A stretch of DNA of 64,000 nucleotides. It comes from Schauerella aestuarii. Lineage in GTDB: Bacteria > Pseudomonadota > Gammaproteobacteria > Burkholderiales > Burkholderiaceae_B. The stretch spans positions 558,001 to 622,000 of the forward strand of contig NZ_SIZW01000043.1 of the NCBI RefSeq assembly GCF_009866805.1, given 5' to 3'. Below the pieces are notes generated by a model. The model did no database searches. It saw nothing but the letters and a program-made list of their open reading frames with translations, and had not been told where the DNA came from. Positions within the stretch are counted from its first letter, which is position 1. Every line of letters starts with the position of its first letter. Below are positions 26,822 to 36,928 of this stretch, piece after piece. The translations under genes and the position numbers were made by a program.

Positions 26822-27718
26822 ATGGCATCCGCCGCAAGCGTAACGTTCCAGGGCAGCATGGTGGCTCTGGTCACTCCCATGAAGCCCGATGGCGCCCTCG
26901 ACCTGGACGCGTATCGCGCCTTGATCGACTGGCACGTCAAAGAGGGTACGGATGCGCTGGTTGTGGTGGGCACCACGGGCGAATCGCCCACGGTGTCGGT
27001 CGACGAGCATGCCGAATTGATTCGCATCGCCGTCGAGCACGCCGCCGGCCGGATTCCGGTGATCGCCGGAACGGGCGCGAACTCCACGGTCGAAGCGATT
27101 CATTTGTCGCGGCGCGCCAAGGAAGTCGGCGCGCATGCCGGCCTGTCGGTGGTGCCGTATTACAACCGTCCTACACAGGAAGGCTTGTACCGTCACTTCA
27201 AGGCCATCGTCGAAGCCGTCGATCTGCCCACGATTCTGTATAACGTGCCGGGCCGCAGTGTGGCCGACATGAGCCACGATACGATGCTGCGCCTGTCCGA
27301 GGTGCCCGGCATCATCGGAGTAAAGGAAGCCACCGGCGATATCGGCCGCGGCGCGCTGCTCCTGAGCGAGGCACCGGCGAGCTTCCAAGTGTTCAGTGGT
27401 GACGATCCCACTGCTGCGGCGCTGATTCTTCTGGGCGCGCGCGGCAATATTTCCGTCACGGCTAACGTGGCACCGCGCATGATGCATGACCTCTGTGCGG
27501 CGGCGCTTGCGGGCGATGTGCCTCGCGTGCGCGAACTTAACGGGCGTCTTGCTCGTCTAAACAAGCTTCTTTTCGTCGAGGCCAATCCCATCCCGGTCAA
27601 ATGGGCGCTTGCAGAAATGGGGCTTACGGCTCTGGGCTATCGTCTGCCCTTGTCGGAGCTGAGTGCGGCAAACCACGACGTCGTGCGCGGTGCGTTGCGC
27701 GACGCGGGACTGCTGTAA
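26822..27718 (+). CDS. dapA: 4-hydroxy-tetrahydrodipicolinate synthase
   Basis: 298 aa. Condenses pyruvate with aspartate semialdehyde, first step of diaminopimelate and lysine synthesis. Schiff-base lysine in GVKEATGD (K168), catalytic tyrosine in LYNVPGRS (Y140) and the TTGES motif (T51-T52) match the E. coli layout with a seven-residue offset. bamC follows after 19 bp, the same order as in E. coli and many proteobacteria. Confidence 0.97.
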   Translation: MASAASVTFQGSMVALVTPMKPDGALDLDAYRALIDWHVKEGTDALVVVGTTGESPTVSVDEHAELIRIAVEHAAGRIPVIAGTGANSTVEAIHLSRRAKEVGAHAGLSVVPYYNRPTQEGLYRHFKAIVEAVDLPTILYNVPGRSVADMSHDTMLRLSEVPGIIGVKEATGDIGRGALLLSEAPASFQVFSGDDPTAAALILLGARGNISVTANVAPRMMHDLCAAALAGDVPRVRELNGRLARLNKLLFVEANPIPVKWALAEMGLTALGYRLPLSELSAANHDVVRGALRDAGLL

Positions 27719-27737
27719 ATCAATCGTGAGGACACGT

Positions 27738-28868
27738 ATGAATACACGCCATGTTGGCGTATCGGCCATAATGGCTGCCCTGCTTGCGCTGGGCGGTTGC
27801 AGCAGTATCAATCAGATGCTGGGTCGTGAAGAATCCATCGACTACAAAAGTACGGCGCCGCGTGGCGACCCGCTGAGTATTCCCCCAGACCTGACGCAGG
27901 CTGCCAACGATCCGCGATATCGCGCGCCGTCTTCGGGTTCGGCAACGTTCTCCGAGTATCAGCAGCAAGGTCAGGCGCAGATGCAGCAGAGCGCAGCCAC
28001 CAAAACGTCCAATGTGCTCGTGCAGCCCGAGGGCATGCGCGTCGAACGTGATGGCGACCTGCGTTGGCTCGTGATCGACCAGCCGCCCGAGGCGCTTTTC
28101 CCGCGCATCGTCGACTTCTGGACCGATACCGGCTTCACGCTGCAAACCAACGATCCCAAATCTGGCCTGATCGAAACGGCCTGGGCCGAAAATCGTTCCA
28201 AGATTCCCGAAAGCTGGCTGCGCCAGGCGTTGGGGATGATTCTGGATAGCGCCTACGATAGCGGCCAGCGCGAAAAATTCCGCACGCGCGTCGAGCGCGT
28301 GGGCAATCGCACCGAGATCTATATCAGCCATCAGCAGATGGAAGAAAAACGCATCGGTTACGACGGCATGCAAGTGCGTTGGGAACCGGGCGCTGAAGAT
28401 CCTGGTTTGAATGCCGCGATGATCGCACGCTTGATGGTTTATCTGGGCACCGACGTCAATCAGGCCAAGCAGATCGTGGCGTCCGCTGAGAAGTCGCCGC
28501 AAAAGCCCACCGTGCAAGGCGTGTCGTCCGACGGCACGGGCCTGTTGATTTCCGAGTCGTTCGACCGGGCCTGGCGTCGTGTGGGTATCGCGCTGGATTC
28601 GGGTGGCTTCGCCGTGGACGATCGCGATCGTTCGACGGGTGAATACTTCGTGCGTTATGTGGATACTGACACGGGCGTGCAAAACGAACAGCCCAGCATC
28701 TTCAGCCGCCTGTTTGGCGGTGACAAGCGTGCGGCAGCGGCGCAATACCGTATCAAATTGGTCGAGCAGGCCGGCACCACGCGCGTGAGCGTGTTGGATC
28801 CCAACGGGCAGCGCGATAACAGCGCTACGGCTCAGCGGTTGCTCGGCGTGTTGCGCGATAAGATGTAA
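27738..28868 (+). CDS. bamC: Outer-membrane assembly lipoprotein BamC
   Basis: 376 aa. Subunit of the BAM complex that folds barrels into the outer membrane. Lipoprotein signal ends LALGGC with the lipidated cysteine at 21. Next is the unfolded segment SIDYKSTAPRGDPLSIPPDL that contacts BamD in E. coli, then two helix-grip domains. The start at 27738 has GTGAGGACACGT upstream. A strong terminator follows at 28915. Confidence 0.95.
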   Translation: MNTRHVGVSAIMAALLALGGCSSINQMLGREESIDYKSTAPRGDPLSIPPDLTQAANDPRYRAPSSGSATFSEYQQQGQAQMQQSAATKTSNVLVQPEGMRVERDGDLRWLVIDQPPEALFPRIVDFWTDTGFTLQTNDPKSGLIETAWAENRSKIPESWLRQALGMILDSAYDSGQREKFRTRVERVGNRTEIYISHQQMEEKRIGYDGMQVRWEPGAEDPGLNAAMIARLMVYLGTDVNQAKQIVASAEKSPQKPTVQGVSSDGTGLLISESFDRAWRRVGIALDSGGFAVDDRDRSTGEYFVRYVDTDTGVQNEQPSIFSRLFGGDKRAAAAQYRIKLVEQAGTTRVSVLDPNGQRDNSATAQRLLGVLRDKM

Positions 28869-28914
28869 GACACAGTTGAACCCGGGCGCGTACGCCCCGG
28901 TCTTCAACGGAAAG

Positions 28915-28951
28915 AAAAGCCGATCCTTGATTCAAGGATCGGCTTTTTTAT
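28915..28951 (+). terminator. Rho-independent terminator after bamC
   Basis: AAAGCCGATCCTTGA pairs with TCAAGGATCGGCTTT, followed by a run of T residues (28944-28950). The stem is perfect over about 14 bp. It ends the dapA-bamC transcript; since it is A-rich on the left it may also work for the leftward gene that ends at 29038. Confidence 0.92.
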
Positions 28952-29037
28952 TTGGCCATGAAAAACGGCCCAGCCGCCAAAGCGTTGCTGGACCGTCATC
29001 GAGCGCATACGATCATGCGCTCTGGCTCGCCGCGAGA

Positions 29038-29250
29038 TTAACGTGCGGTGCCAGTGCCCGTACCGGGAGCGGCCGGCGTGGCGGGCGTCGTGGTGCCGCC
29101 CATCGTGCCACCGGTCGAAGGTGCCGTAGGCGTTGCCGGTGCCGTGGAGGGCGTCGGCGTGGCGGGCGGGGCAGCGGGTTCGTCAGCCTTCTTGCAGGCG
29201 GTCAGGGCAAAGGCCACAACCGAAGCGGCGATCAATGTTTTGCTCAACAT
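29038..29250 (-). CDS. Pro/Thr-rich small lipoprotein
   Basis: 70 aa. Signal MLSKTLIAASVVAFALTAC with lipidated cysteine at 19, then KKADEP and a low-complexity Pro/Thr/Ala/Gly tail. The start at 29250 has AGGAG nine bases upstream. It has the same design as the protein at 21994 (charged spacer and PT-rich tail), though the two are too simple in sequence to prove homology. Function unknown. Confidence 0.75.
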   Translation of the reverse strand: MLSKTLIAASVVAFALTACKKADEPAAPPATPTPSTAPATPTAPSTGGTMGGTTTPATPAAPGTGTGTAR

Positions 29251-29425
29251 AGGGTAGCTCCTCTTGTAAAAAAGAAAATTGCGTGCTTCGCGTTGAAGCG
29301 ATGCCACAGACTACCTGAATCGCCGCAAAGGTTCCGTGTGAAAATTAAAGCCTTCGCGTCCCAAACGAAACAGTCTTAACACAGCAGTGTCAGAGCTGAC
29401 CGGATGTGTCTATGGTGGGAACTAC

Positions 29426-30610
29426 TTACTCAATAAGTAGCCAGCCGTCCTGCACCCAGTTGTCCAGAAGCTGCCTCACGCTCGGTGTGACGCGTGCCTC
29501 TTTCGCGCTTGGCACGCTCATCCGCCGCGCATCGGCCAAGGCAATCAAAAAGTCCGAGGGCTTGCCGGGCACGACTTCGCCATTGATGAAAAGGTTGCCG
29601 TCGCGATGCAGCATGCGGGTGCGCCGGTCGAGCTTGAAGGTGGCGCCGGTGGGCCACTCAACGGTCAAATCCGGCGCATCGTCGCTGGGATTATCGAATT
29701 GGGTCGATGGGCCAGGCTCGGTCAACCAGCACCCCAGAAATCGGGTGGCGAGCGTGGTGTCGAATGCCACGGCACTGACGGCCTTGAGGCTGGCGTCGAT
29801 CAGCTTGTCGGGAATACGCGCCGGCTGCGCGGCCGGCTTTTCACCGGGATCCTGGTAGCGACCAGCCAGTGCCGGCCCGGGAAGCGGCGGCTCGCCAAAG
29901 GGGCCGGCGCCCATCCCGGCGCGGGCACGAATCTGGTCTGCTGCCGCTTCAAGCATGCCTTGCGCCAGAAAGGCCATGGTGGGGGCGCGAAATCCCACGG
30001 AAATCGTCATGCACTCATCCAGCGCAATGCCGTCGTGCGCGACGTGCGGCGGCAGATAAAGCATGTCGCCGGGTTCGAGGACGAAATCTTCTTCAGGTTG
30101 AAAATCCTTCAGGATCTTCAACGGCAAGCCCGGTTTCAGCGACAAGTCTTTTTGTTGGCCGATGCGCCAGTGGCGTGTGCCCACGGCTTGCAGCAGGAAC
30201 ACATCGTAGCTGTCGAAGTGTGCCCCTACACCGCCGCCTACGCCGGCGATACTGATCATCAGATCGTCCAGGCGCGCGTCCGGGATGAAGCGGAAGGCAT
30301 CGCGCAGATCCGCCACCGCGTCGTCATGCAGGTCCACGCTCTGCACGAGCAGTGTCCAGTCGGGATCGGTGCGCTTGGGCAACGACCCGAACGGGCCGCT
30401 TTCCATTTGCCATGCGTCGCCTTCACGTGAGATCAGGCGCGATTCGGCCTCGTCCGATTTGGCCAGCTTTTTGACCCCAGCGATGCTGATAGGCGGCTTG
30501 AATGCCGGGAATGCCTGGCGTATGAGCAGCGGTTTGCGCTGCCAATACTGGCGCATGAAAACCTCGGGCGTGATGTCGCCCAGTGGCGGGTGCTGGCGAT
30601 CGCGGGTCAT
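29426..30610 (-). CDS. roxA: Ribosomal protein L16 arginine hydroxylase (JmjC cupin)
   Basis: 394 aa. Fe(II)/2-oxoglutarate oxygenase that hydroxylates an arginine of ribosomal protein L16 in E. coli (YcfD). Iron ligands are visible: HFD at H131/D133 and HVAHDG at H192. The N-terminal [18 protein letters not shown] and the C-terminal winged-helix-like part ending in [12 protein letters not shown] fit the family. Its start overlaps the mutS stop (ATGA), so it is translationally coupled to mutS. Confidence 0.93.
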   Translation of the reverse strand: MTRDRQHPPLGDITPEVFMRQYWQRKPLLIRQAFPAFKPPISIAGVKKLAKSDEAESRLISREGDAWQMESGPFGSLPKRTDPDWTLLVQSVDLHDDAVADLRDAFRFIPDARLDDLMISIAGVGGGVGAHFDSYDVFLLQAVGTRHWRIGQQKDLSLKPGLPLKILKDFQPEEDFVLEPGDMLYLPPHVAHDGIALDECMTISVGFRAPTMAFLAQGMLEAAADQIRARAGMGAGPFGEPPLPGPALAGRYQDPGEKPAAQPARIPDKLIDASLKAVSAVAFDTTLATRFLGCWLTEPGPSTQFDNPSDDAPDLTVEWPTGATFKLDRRTRMLHRDGNLFINGEVVPGKPSDFLIALADARRMSVPSAKEARVTPSVRQLLDNWVQDGWLLIE

Positions 30611-33273
30611 GGGTGGCTGTGTTTGAGTTGATAGAGGGCGTCGAGCGCTTCGCGCGGCGTGAGGCTATCGGGATCGATGGCGGCCACGGCCAGCCGCAAC
30701 GCGTCGCCTTCGGCGGCGGCACGCTCGAGCGATTCGATTTCGGCGGCGCGCGCGTCGGCTTCGCCGGGGGCGGCGAACAGGCCCAACTGTGGCGTGGGAG
30801 CGCCCTGGGTTTCGAGACGTTCGAGTTCGCGCGTGGCGTGGCGAATCACAGCGGCCGGCACACCGGCGCGTTGCGCAACCTGAATCCCGTAGCTGCGGCT
30901 GGCCGGCCCATCGCGCACTTCATGCAGGAAGACAATGCCCGTGGCCGCTTCGGCGGCCGCCAGGTGCACGTTGGCGGCCGTGGCCTGCTCGGCCGGCATG
31001 CGGGTGAGCTCGAAATAATGCGTGGCGAAGAGCGTGAGCGCGCCATTGTGCGTGATCAGCCGATGGGCGATGGCCCAGGCGAGCGCCAAACCGTCGTAAG
31101 TGGACGTGCCGCGGCCGATTTCGTCCATCAGCACGAGACTGTTGGGTGTGCTGGAGGCGAGGATCGCGGCGGCCTCGGTCATTTCCATCATGAACGTCGA
31201 CCGGCCACCGGCCAGGTCGTCGGCAGCGCCGATACGCGTGAAGATGCGATCGATGCGGCCGATGCGCGCGCGGGTGGCGGGCACGAAACTGCCGATGCGG
31301 GCCAGCAGCACGATTAAGGCCACCTGGCGCATGTAGGTCGACTTACCGCCCATGTTGGGGCCGGTGATGAGCAGCATGCGGCGCGTGCCGTCCAGGCGGC
31401 TGCTGTTGGGCGTAAAGCGTTCGATGGCGCGCTCGACGACCGGATGGCGTCCTTGCTCGATATCGATCTCGGCGCCTTCGCTGAGTTCAGGTGCCGTCCA
31501 GCCGTGCTGTTGGGCATGACATGCAAGCGACATCAAGGCATCCAGCTCGGCCAGGGCGGCAGCGGCGCGCGAGAGTGGCGTCACATACTGCGCCAACGTG
31601 TCGAGCACTTGTTCGAACAGCCATTTTTCGCGGGCAAGCGCGCGGTCTTGCGCCGACAGCACCCGGTCTTCCCACTTCTTGAGCTCGGGCGTGATGTAGC
31701 GCTCGGCGTTCTTGAGCGTCTGGCGACGGCGGTAATCTTCCGGCACCTTGTCGGCCTGGCCGCGCGTCACTTCGATGTAGAAGCCGTGGACCCGGTTGAA
31801 CTCGACGCGCAGGTTGTTGATGCCCGTGCGTTCGCGTTCGCGGGTTTCCAGTTCCATCAGGAACGCGCCACCATCGGTAGCCAGGGTGCGCAGTTCGTCG
31901 AGATCGCTGTCGAAGCCGGTTGCGATCACGCCGCCATCGCGAATGACGGCCGCGGGCTCGGGCTGGATCGCGCGGCTCAGAAAGTCGGCCAAGGCCGCAT
32001 CGGGCGACAGGTGTGTGGCGAGATCGCGCAAATGGGGCGTGAGCGCAAGCTTGGCGAGATGGCCACACAACGTGGGCAACGCGACCAACGCCTGCTGCAG
32101 GCTGGCCAGTTCGCGCGGCCGCACCGACCGTAACGCCAGGCGCGTGGCGATGCGTTCGATATCCGGAAACACGTCGAGCAGACGACGCAGGGTGTCGATG
32201 GCGGGTTGGCGATGCAGCACGTCGCCATCGATCTCGGCAGAGAGCAGGAGGCTGAGCGCATCCTGCCGATCCTGCACCGGCGCGTTGTCGCGCAGGGGAT
32301 GATGCAGCCAGCGGCGCAGAAGCCGGCTGCCCATCGGTGTGCGACAGTCGTCAAGAATCGAAAAGAGCGACGGGGCGTCTTCGCCCGACAACGTTTGCGT
32401 GAGCTCGAGATTGCGGCGCGTGACCGGGTCCATCAGCACATACTGGCCCGGCCGCTCGGCCGTGAGCGTCTGCACATGCGGCAGGGTGTCCGACTGCGTG
32501 CGCGATGCGTAACGCAGCAGGGCGCCTGCAGCGCACACGGCCACCGGCATGTCGTCCACGTCGAAACCGCTCAGCGCATCGGTTTTGAAGTGCGCGGTGA
32601 GATGGCGCAAGGCACCGTCGTGTTCGAAGTGCCAATCGGGGACGCGGGCCCGGGCGCCTTCAAACACGAACGTCAATTGCGTGCGATCGGCGCAGATGAG
32701 CTCGGCCGGCGCAATGCGGTGCAGTTCGGATTCGATCTGGTCCAATGCGCATTCGGTCAGGCGGAATTCGCCGCTGGCCAGATTGAGCCACGCCAGGCCG
32801 GCCCGCGGTTGACGGCCGTTTTTGCCGAGGTGCACGGCGGCCACGGCGCGGTCGGCTTTGGGCGGCAGCAGCGCGTCGTCGGTGAGCGTGCCCGGGGTAA
32901 CGATGCGCACGATGCGGCGCTCGACGGGGCCCTTGGACAACGCCGGATCGCCGATTTGCTCACAGATGGCGACCGATTCACCCGCGGCCACCAGGCGCGC
33001 CAGGTATTGCTCCATGGCGTGCACCGGCAACCCCGCCATGGGAATCGGCGCGCCGTTGCTGGCGCCGCGCTTGGTCAGCGTGAGGTTGAGCAGACGCGCA
33101 CCGCGCTCGGCGTCCTCATAGAACATCTCGTAAAAATCGCCCATGCGATAAAAGAGCAGCAGATGGCCGGCTTCTTCTTTCAGCCGGAGGTACTGCTGCA
33201 TCATGGGTGTGTGACCGGGAGCGCTGGCGGGCGGGCGGGACGAATCGGCCCGCGGGGCCTTGGATTCCTGCAT
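30607..33273 (-). CDS. mutS: DNA mismatch repair ATPase MutS
   Basis: 888 aa. Recognises mismatches and starts repair. The mismatch-reading Phe-x-Glu lies in MGDFYEMF (F47-E49). C-terminal ATPase has Walker [14 protein letters not shown], the [12 protein letters not shown] Walker B and signature, and a late TRELERLE helix. The N-terminus (residues 1-22) is a short Ser/Pro-rich extension. roxA follows on the same transcript. Confidence 0.97.
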   Translation of the reverse strand: MQESKAPRADSSRPPASAPGHTPMMQQYLRLKEEAGHLLLFYRMGDFYEMFYEDAERGARLLNLTLTKRGASNGAPIPMAGLPVHAMEQYLARLVAAGESVAICEQIGDPALSKGPVERRIVRIVTPGTLTDDALLPPKADRAVAAVHLGKNGRQPRAGLAWLNLASGEFRLTECALDQIESELHRIAPAELICADRTQLTFVFEGARARVPDWHFEHDGALRHLTAHFKTDALSGFDVDDMPVAVCAAGALLRYASRTQSDTLPHVQTLTAERPGQYVLMDPVTRRNLELTQTLSGEDAPSLFSILDDCRTPMGSRLLRRWLHHPLRDNAPVQDRQDALSLLLSAEIDGDVLHRQPAIDTLRRLLDVFPDIERIATRLALRSVRPRELASLQQALVALPTLCGHLAKLALTPHLRDLATHLSPDAALADFLSRAIQPEPAAVIRDGGVIATGFDSDLDELRTLATDGGAFLMELETRERERTGINNLRVEFNRVHGFYIEVTRGQADKVPEDYRRRQTLKNAERYITPELKKWEDRVLSAQDRALAREKWLFEQVLDTLAQYVTPLSRAAAALAELDALMSLACHAQQHGWTAPELSEGAEIDIEQGRHPVVERAIERFTPNSSRLDGTRRMLLITGPNMGGKSTYMRQVALIVLLARIGSFVPATRARIGRIDRIFTRIGAADDLAGGRSTFMMEMTEAAAILASSTPNSLVLMDEIGRGTSTYDGLALAWAIAHRLITHNGALTLFATHYFELTRMPAEQATAANVHLAAAEAATGIVFLHEVRDGPASRSYGIQVAQRAGVPAAVIRHATRELERLETQGAPTPQLGLFAAPGEADARAAEIESLERAAAEGDALRLAVAAIDPDSLTPREALDALYQLKHSHP

Positions 33274-33361
33274 TGAAACGGGCTTTTTTGCGGTGATGGA
33301 TCAACCGGTGAGTTTAGCGTGCCCGCCACTTTATTGCCCGCCCGCGCAGGCCGCCTTTTTC

Positions 33362-35707
33362 CTACAATTCGATCACCAATCGGCCATCGCATGCCCGCGA
33401 GCAACACGTCATCATCTTGGTGTTGGCCTCGCGTTCGGCCCGAGTGAGCACCACGTCGCGATGATCCACGCGCCCGGCGAGCACCCGCACCTCGCACGAT
33501 CCGCACAAGCCTTCTTCACAATCGCTTTGAATGTCGACGTTGGCCGCACGCAGCGCGGTGAGTAGCGTTTGATCGGGCGGGACGGTCAGGACGAGGCCGG
33601 AATCTTTCAGTTCGACCTCGAAGGCATGCTCGCGGGTGGGGTCGAGCGTGCCGAGGGTGGATTCGAAATGCTCGACCCGCAAGGCGTCGGCGGGCCAAGC
33701 GTTGCAGTGCTCGGCCAAGGCGCTGAGCATGCGCTGCGGGCCGCAGGCGTAGACCTGGGTGCCGGGCTGCGGCTGGGCGAGCAGGGCGCCCAGATCGTTG
33801 CGGCGGCCTTCGTCTTGCGCATAAACGTGCAGGCGGTCGCCGTGCAGCGCGGTGAGTTCGGGCACGAAGGCCATGGTGGCGCGACGGCGCCCGCTGTAGT
33901 GCACGCTGTAGTCGATGCCGAGGGCCTGGGCGCGCCGCGCCATGGCGCTGATCGGCGTGATGCCGATGCCGCCCGCGATGAGGATGACCTTGCCGGCATT
34001 CTCGTCCAGACGAAAGTGATTGCGGGGGCCGCGAATCCTGAGGCGGTCGCCCGCGCGCAGGGTGCCGTGCACCCAGGCGGATCCGCCACGGCTGGCGGGC
34101 TCACGCAGGACGGCGATTTCGTAGGCACCGGTGTCGTCCGGATCGCCGCACAGCGAGTATTGACGGCTGATCTCGCTGGTGCCGCATTCGATGTCGATAT
34201 GCGAACCGGGCGTCCAGCGGGGCAGCGGGCGGCCATCCGGGGCGGCCAGGCGCAGTTTGACGATGCCGTCGGCGACTGGCGTCACCTGCTCGACCACGAC
34301 CGGGCGCGTGATGGCATGCTTGGACGGTTCGCCAATGCGCACCGGCGTTTGCGATTGCAGCACGCGCGCGTCGGTACGCTCGGGGTTGCGCGCGGGATCC
34401 CATTCGACCCAGACGTGTTCCGGGCCGCGAAACGAGGTATTCGGCACATACGAAAAATCTTGCTCGGCAAGTCGCATGTGCGGCAACCGGCGCGTGAATT
34501 CTTCGAGAAAAATCTGCATTTCCATGCGCGCGAGATTTTTGCCCATGCACTGGTGCGAGCCGTAGCCGAATGTCAGATGATCGCTGGCGTTGTCGCGGCG
34601 GATGTCGAACAGATCGCCGCCTTCGAAATGGCGATCGTCGTGGTTGGCCGACGAGGTCACGATCAGCAGCTTGGCGCCTTCGGGGATATCGACGCCGTCG
34701 ATCTGCACCGCGCGCGTGGTCAGGCGGCGCCAGGCCGCTACCGAGCCGTTGTGCCGCAGGCACTCCTCCACGGCGTTGGGAATCAGGCTGGGGTCGTCGC
34801 ACACTTCACGCCAGACGTCGGGATGCTGCAACAGCAGCTTCATGGCATTCGCGGTGGCATTGGCCGTGGTTTCATGGGCCGCCACGATGCCGGCCATCAT
34901 CATGGAATGCAGGTATGAGTCGGTGACGACATCGGGTTGCTGCTGTTGCTTGCGAATGCCGTACTGCATCCAGCCGGCGCCGTCAGGGTTCTGTCGCATC
35001 TTCTCGAGCACCTTGCCGGCAAACTGCCAGAAGTTGCCCACGGCATGTGCCACAGCGACTTGTTCTTCAGGCTTGGGACGGCCCCAGGTATTGACGGTAT
35101 GGGCGATCGAGTACTTGCGCAGCGTGTCCATATCTTCTTCGGGCACACCGAGGAAATGCAGCGCCACCGTGAGCGGCACCTCCCACAGCATCTGATCGAC
35201 CAGATCGGCGCGGCCGTCGTCGATGAACCGGTCCACATACTCGCGCGCCAGCCGCCGCACGAGCGGCTCATGATGCTTGAGTTCTTCGGGCGTGAACGGA
35301 TCCATCAGCGCACGCCGGCGCGGCATGTGGGCCGGCTCATCTTCGTTGACCAGCGTGCGGTTCATGGCGTAGCCATAACTTGCCAGCACGGCATTGGCTT
35401 CGTCGCCCGTGGGCGTGATCTTTTCCAGTGCGTTCGACGGGCTGAACGTGATGTTGTCGCGGAAGATCGCTTTGATATCGGCGTACCGCGTGACCACCCA
35501 GTAGCCCAGCTTCGGGCTGTAGAACACGGGCTCCTGCTCTCGCGCCCATTTAACGTACTCCGGCGGATCCTGCTGATAGCCTTCTTCGAAGGGATCGAAG
35601 TCGGCCGCCCGCTGGCTGACGGGGCAGCCGGTGGGTGAGCGTTGATCGGAGAGGGCGCCATGGGCGATGGGACAGCCGCGAGCGGCGGCAGGGTGCGGGA
35701 GAGTCAT
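33362..35707 (-). CDS. Self-sufficient cytochrome P450 fused to FMN/2Fe-2S reductase (CYP116B type)
   Basis: 781 aa, the normal length of P450RhF-like fusions. Residues 1-~445 are the P450: I-helix AHETT (277-281), ExxR (E315-R318) and haem ligand C387 in FGYGSHQCMGKN. Residues ~465-670 are a phthalate-dioxygenase-reductase module with RQYSL (515), GGIGITP (579) and CGPQRM. The C-terminus is a plant-type 2Fe-2S domain with C730, C735, C738 and C768. One polypeptide thus carries electrons from NAD(P)H to haem. The start at 35707 has TGGAG upstream. A Bug gene precedes it by 114 bp on the same strand. Confidence 0.95.
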   Translation of the reverse strand: MTLPHPAAARGCPIAHGALSDQRSPTGCPVSQRAADFDPFEEGYQQDPPEYVKWAREQEPVFYSPKLGYWVVTRYADIKAIFRDNITFSPSNALEKITPTGDEANAVLASYGYAMNRTLVNEDEPAHMPRRRALMDPFTPEELKHHEPLVRRLAREYVDRFIDDGRADLVDQMLWEVPLTVALHFLGVPEEDMDTLRKYSIAHTVNTWGRPKPEEQVAVAHAVGNFWQFAGKVLEKMRQNPDGAGWMQYGIRKQQQQPDVVTDSYLHSMMMAGIVAAHETTANATANAMKLLLQHPDVWREVCDDPSLIPNAVEECLRHNGSVAAWRRLTTRAVQIDGVDIPEGAKLLIVTSSANHDDRHFEGGDLFDIRRDNASDHLTFGYGSHQCMGKNLARMEMQIFLEEFTRRLPHMRLAEQDFSYVPNTSFRGPEHVWVEWDPARNPERTDARVLQSQTPVRIGEPSKHAITRPVVVEQVTPVADGIVKLRLAAPDGRPLPRWTPGSHIDIECGTSEISRQYSLCGDPDDTGAYEIAVLREPASRGGSAWVHGTLRAGDRLRIRGPRNHFRLDENAGKVILIAGGIGITPISAMARRAQALGIDYSVHYSGRRRATMAFVPELTALHGDRLHVYAQDEGRRNDLGALLAQPQPGTQVYACGPQRMLSALAEHCNAWPADALRVEHFESTLGTLDPTREHAFEVELKDSGLVLTVPPDQTLLTALRAANVDIQSDCEEGLCGSCEVRVLAGRVDHRDVVLTRAEREANTKMMTCCSRACDGRLVIEL

Positions 35708-35821
35708 GCGGATCGCTCCAGAAAGAAAGGGACGTCCGATCGAAGCCGCGACGTGCGAAGGCCGCACGTCGAGGTGGCCTTCGCGTGCGCTCGAACGAAC
35801 GTCACGGGTGGAGCACGACGA

Positions 35822-36790
35822 TTAGTCGAGCGTGATGTTCAGATCTTTGATCAGCTTGTGCCAACGGGTGGTTTCGGCTTTCAGCAGCTCGTCGTACTCG
35901 GCGGCGCTGCTGCCCACGGGTTCGACACCGAAGTCGATCATGCGCTGATTGACCGTCGGATCCTTGATGGCGGCCACAACCTGCTTGTTCAGCGTGTCGA
36001 TCACGGCAGGGGGCGTGGTAGCGGGGGCCACCATGCCGACCAATGCCGCGGCTTCGACGTCGATGCCCAATTCCTTGAAGGTAGGCACATCGGGCAATTG
36101 CTTCAATCGCGTGGGATTGGCCACGGCAAGCGGACGTACCTTGTTGCCCAAGATGAATCCGGCACCCGCCGCCAGATCGACCATCATGGCGGGTACCTGG
36201 CCGCCTGCGACGTCGGCCAAAGCCGGTGCTGCGCCGCGATAGGGCACGTGCACCATCGTCAGACCCGTCTGGGTTTTGAGCAGTTCCATGGCCAGATGGT
36301 GCGGACTGCCCGAACCGGCGGACGCGTAATTGAACACACCCGGTTTGGCCTTCGCTTGCGCAATGAAGTCCTTCGCGCTCGTGATGCCGGTGTTAGGCCC
36401 TACGACCAGAATCATCGGAAACTTGCCCATCAACGAGACGGGTGCGAGATCCTTCACCTGATACGACAGCGTTTTATAGAGCGCGGGGTTGAACACCATC
36501 GTGCCGTTGTCGGCCGACAGCACCGTGTAGCCATCGCCTGGCGCGCGCGCGGTTTCGGCCGCGGCAAGGGCGGTGTTGCCCCCTGGCTTGTTCTCGATCA
36601 CGACTGGCTGCCCAAGTTTGGACGACAGCGATTGTCCGATGGTACGCGCCAGAAAGTCGGATCCGCCGCCGGCGGCGTAGGGCACCAACCAGCGAACAGG
36701 TTTATTGGGATAGGCCTGGGCTTGGGCAAATGCTTGACTGGCTGCCAGCATGGGCAGGGCAAGCAAACCGCAGGCGATAAGCTTCTTCAT
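35822..36790 (-). CDS. Bug/TctC-family periplasmic solute-binding protein
   Basis: 322 aa from the ATG at 36790 (CGAGGAGACAAC upstream), with signal MKKLIACGLLALPMLAASQA..FAQ. Bug motifs: YPNKPVRWLVPYAAGGGSD, VVIENKPGGNTALAAAETARAPGDGYTVL and HVPYRGAAPALADVAGGQVPA. It is divergent from an IclR regulator and lies upstream of the P450 gene. The arrangement suggests the regulator, the binding protein and the P450 handle the same compound. Confidence 0.94.
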   Translation of the reverse strand: MKKLIACGLLALPMLAASQAFAQAQAYPNKPVRWLVPYAAGGGSDFLARTIGQSLSSKLGQPVVIENKPGGNTALAAAETARAPGDGYTVLSADNGTMVFNPALYKTLSYQVKDLAPVSLMGKFPMILVVGPNTGITSAKDFIAQAKAKPGVFNYASAGSGSPHHLAMELLKTQTGLTMVHVPYRGAAPALADVAGGQVPAMMVDLAAGAGFILGNKVRPLAVANPTRLKQLPDVPTFKELGIDVEAAALVGMVAPATTPPAVIDTLNKQVVAAIKDPTVNQRMIDFGVEPVGSSAAEYDELLKAETTRWHKLIKDLNITLD

Positions 36791-36823
36791 GTTGTCTCCT
36801 CGGGGTACTTCACTGTTATGATT

Positions 36824-36852
36824 TTGCGTAATTCTAGTACGCATTGCGTAAT
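36824..36852. promoter_or_regulatory. Direct repeats TTGCGTAAT, 20 bp apart, in IclR/Bug divergent promoter
   Basis: TTGCGTAAT occurs at 36824-36832 and 36844-36852, two helical turns apart. An overlapping inverted pair GCGTA (36826-36830) and TACGC (36838-36842) has a 7-bp spacer. The position between the Bug start (36790) and the IclR start (36929) suits an IclR operator, since IclR dimers often bind repeated half-sites. Confidence 0.5.
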
Positions 36853-36928
36853 CTCTTGACTCAGGGATTTCCCTCAATGCTTCTATCGGTACCGGTTGAC
36901 CGCACCGGTTTTCAGCGAGCCGCCACGC

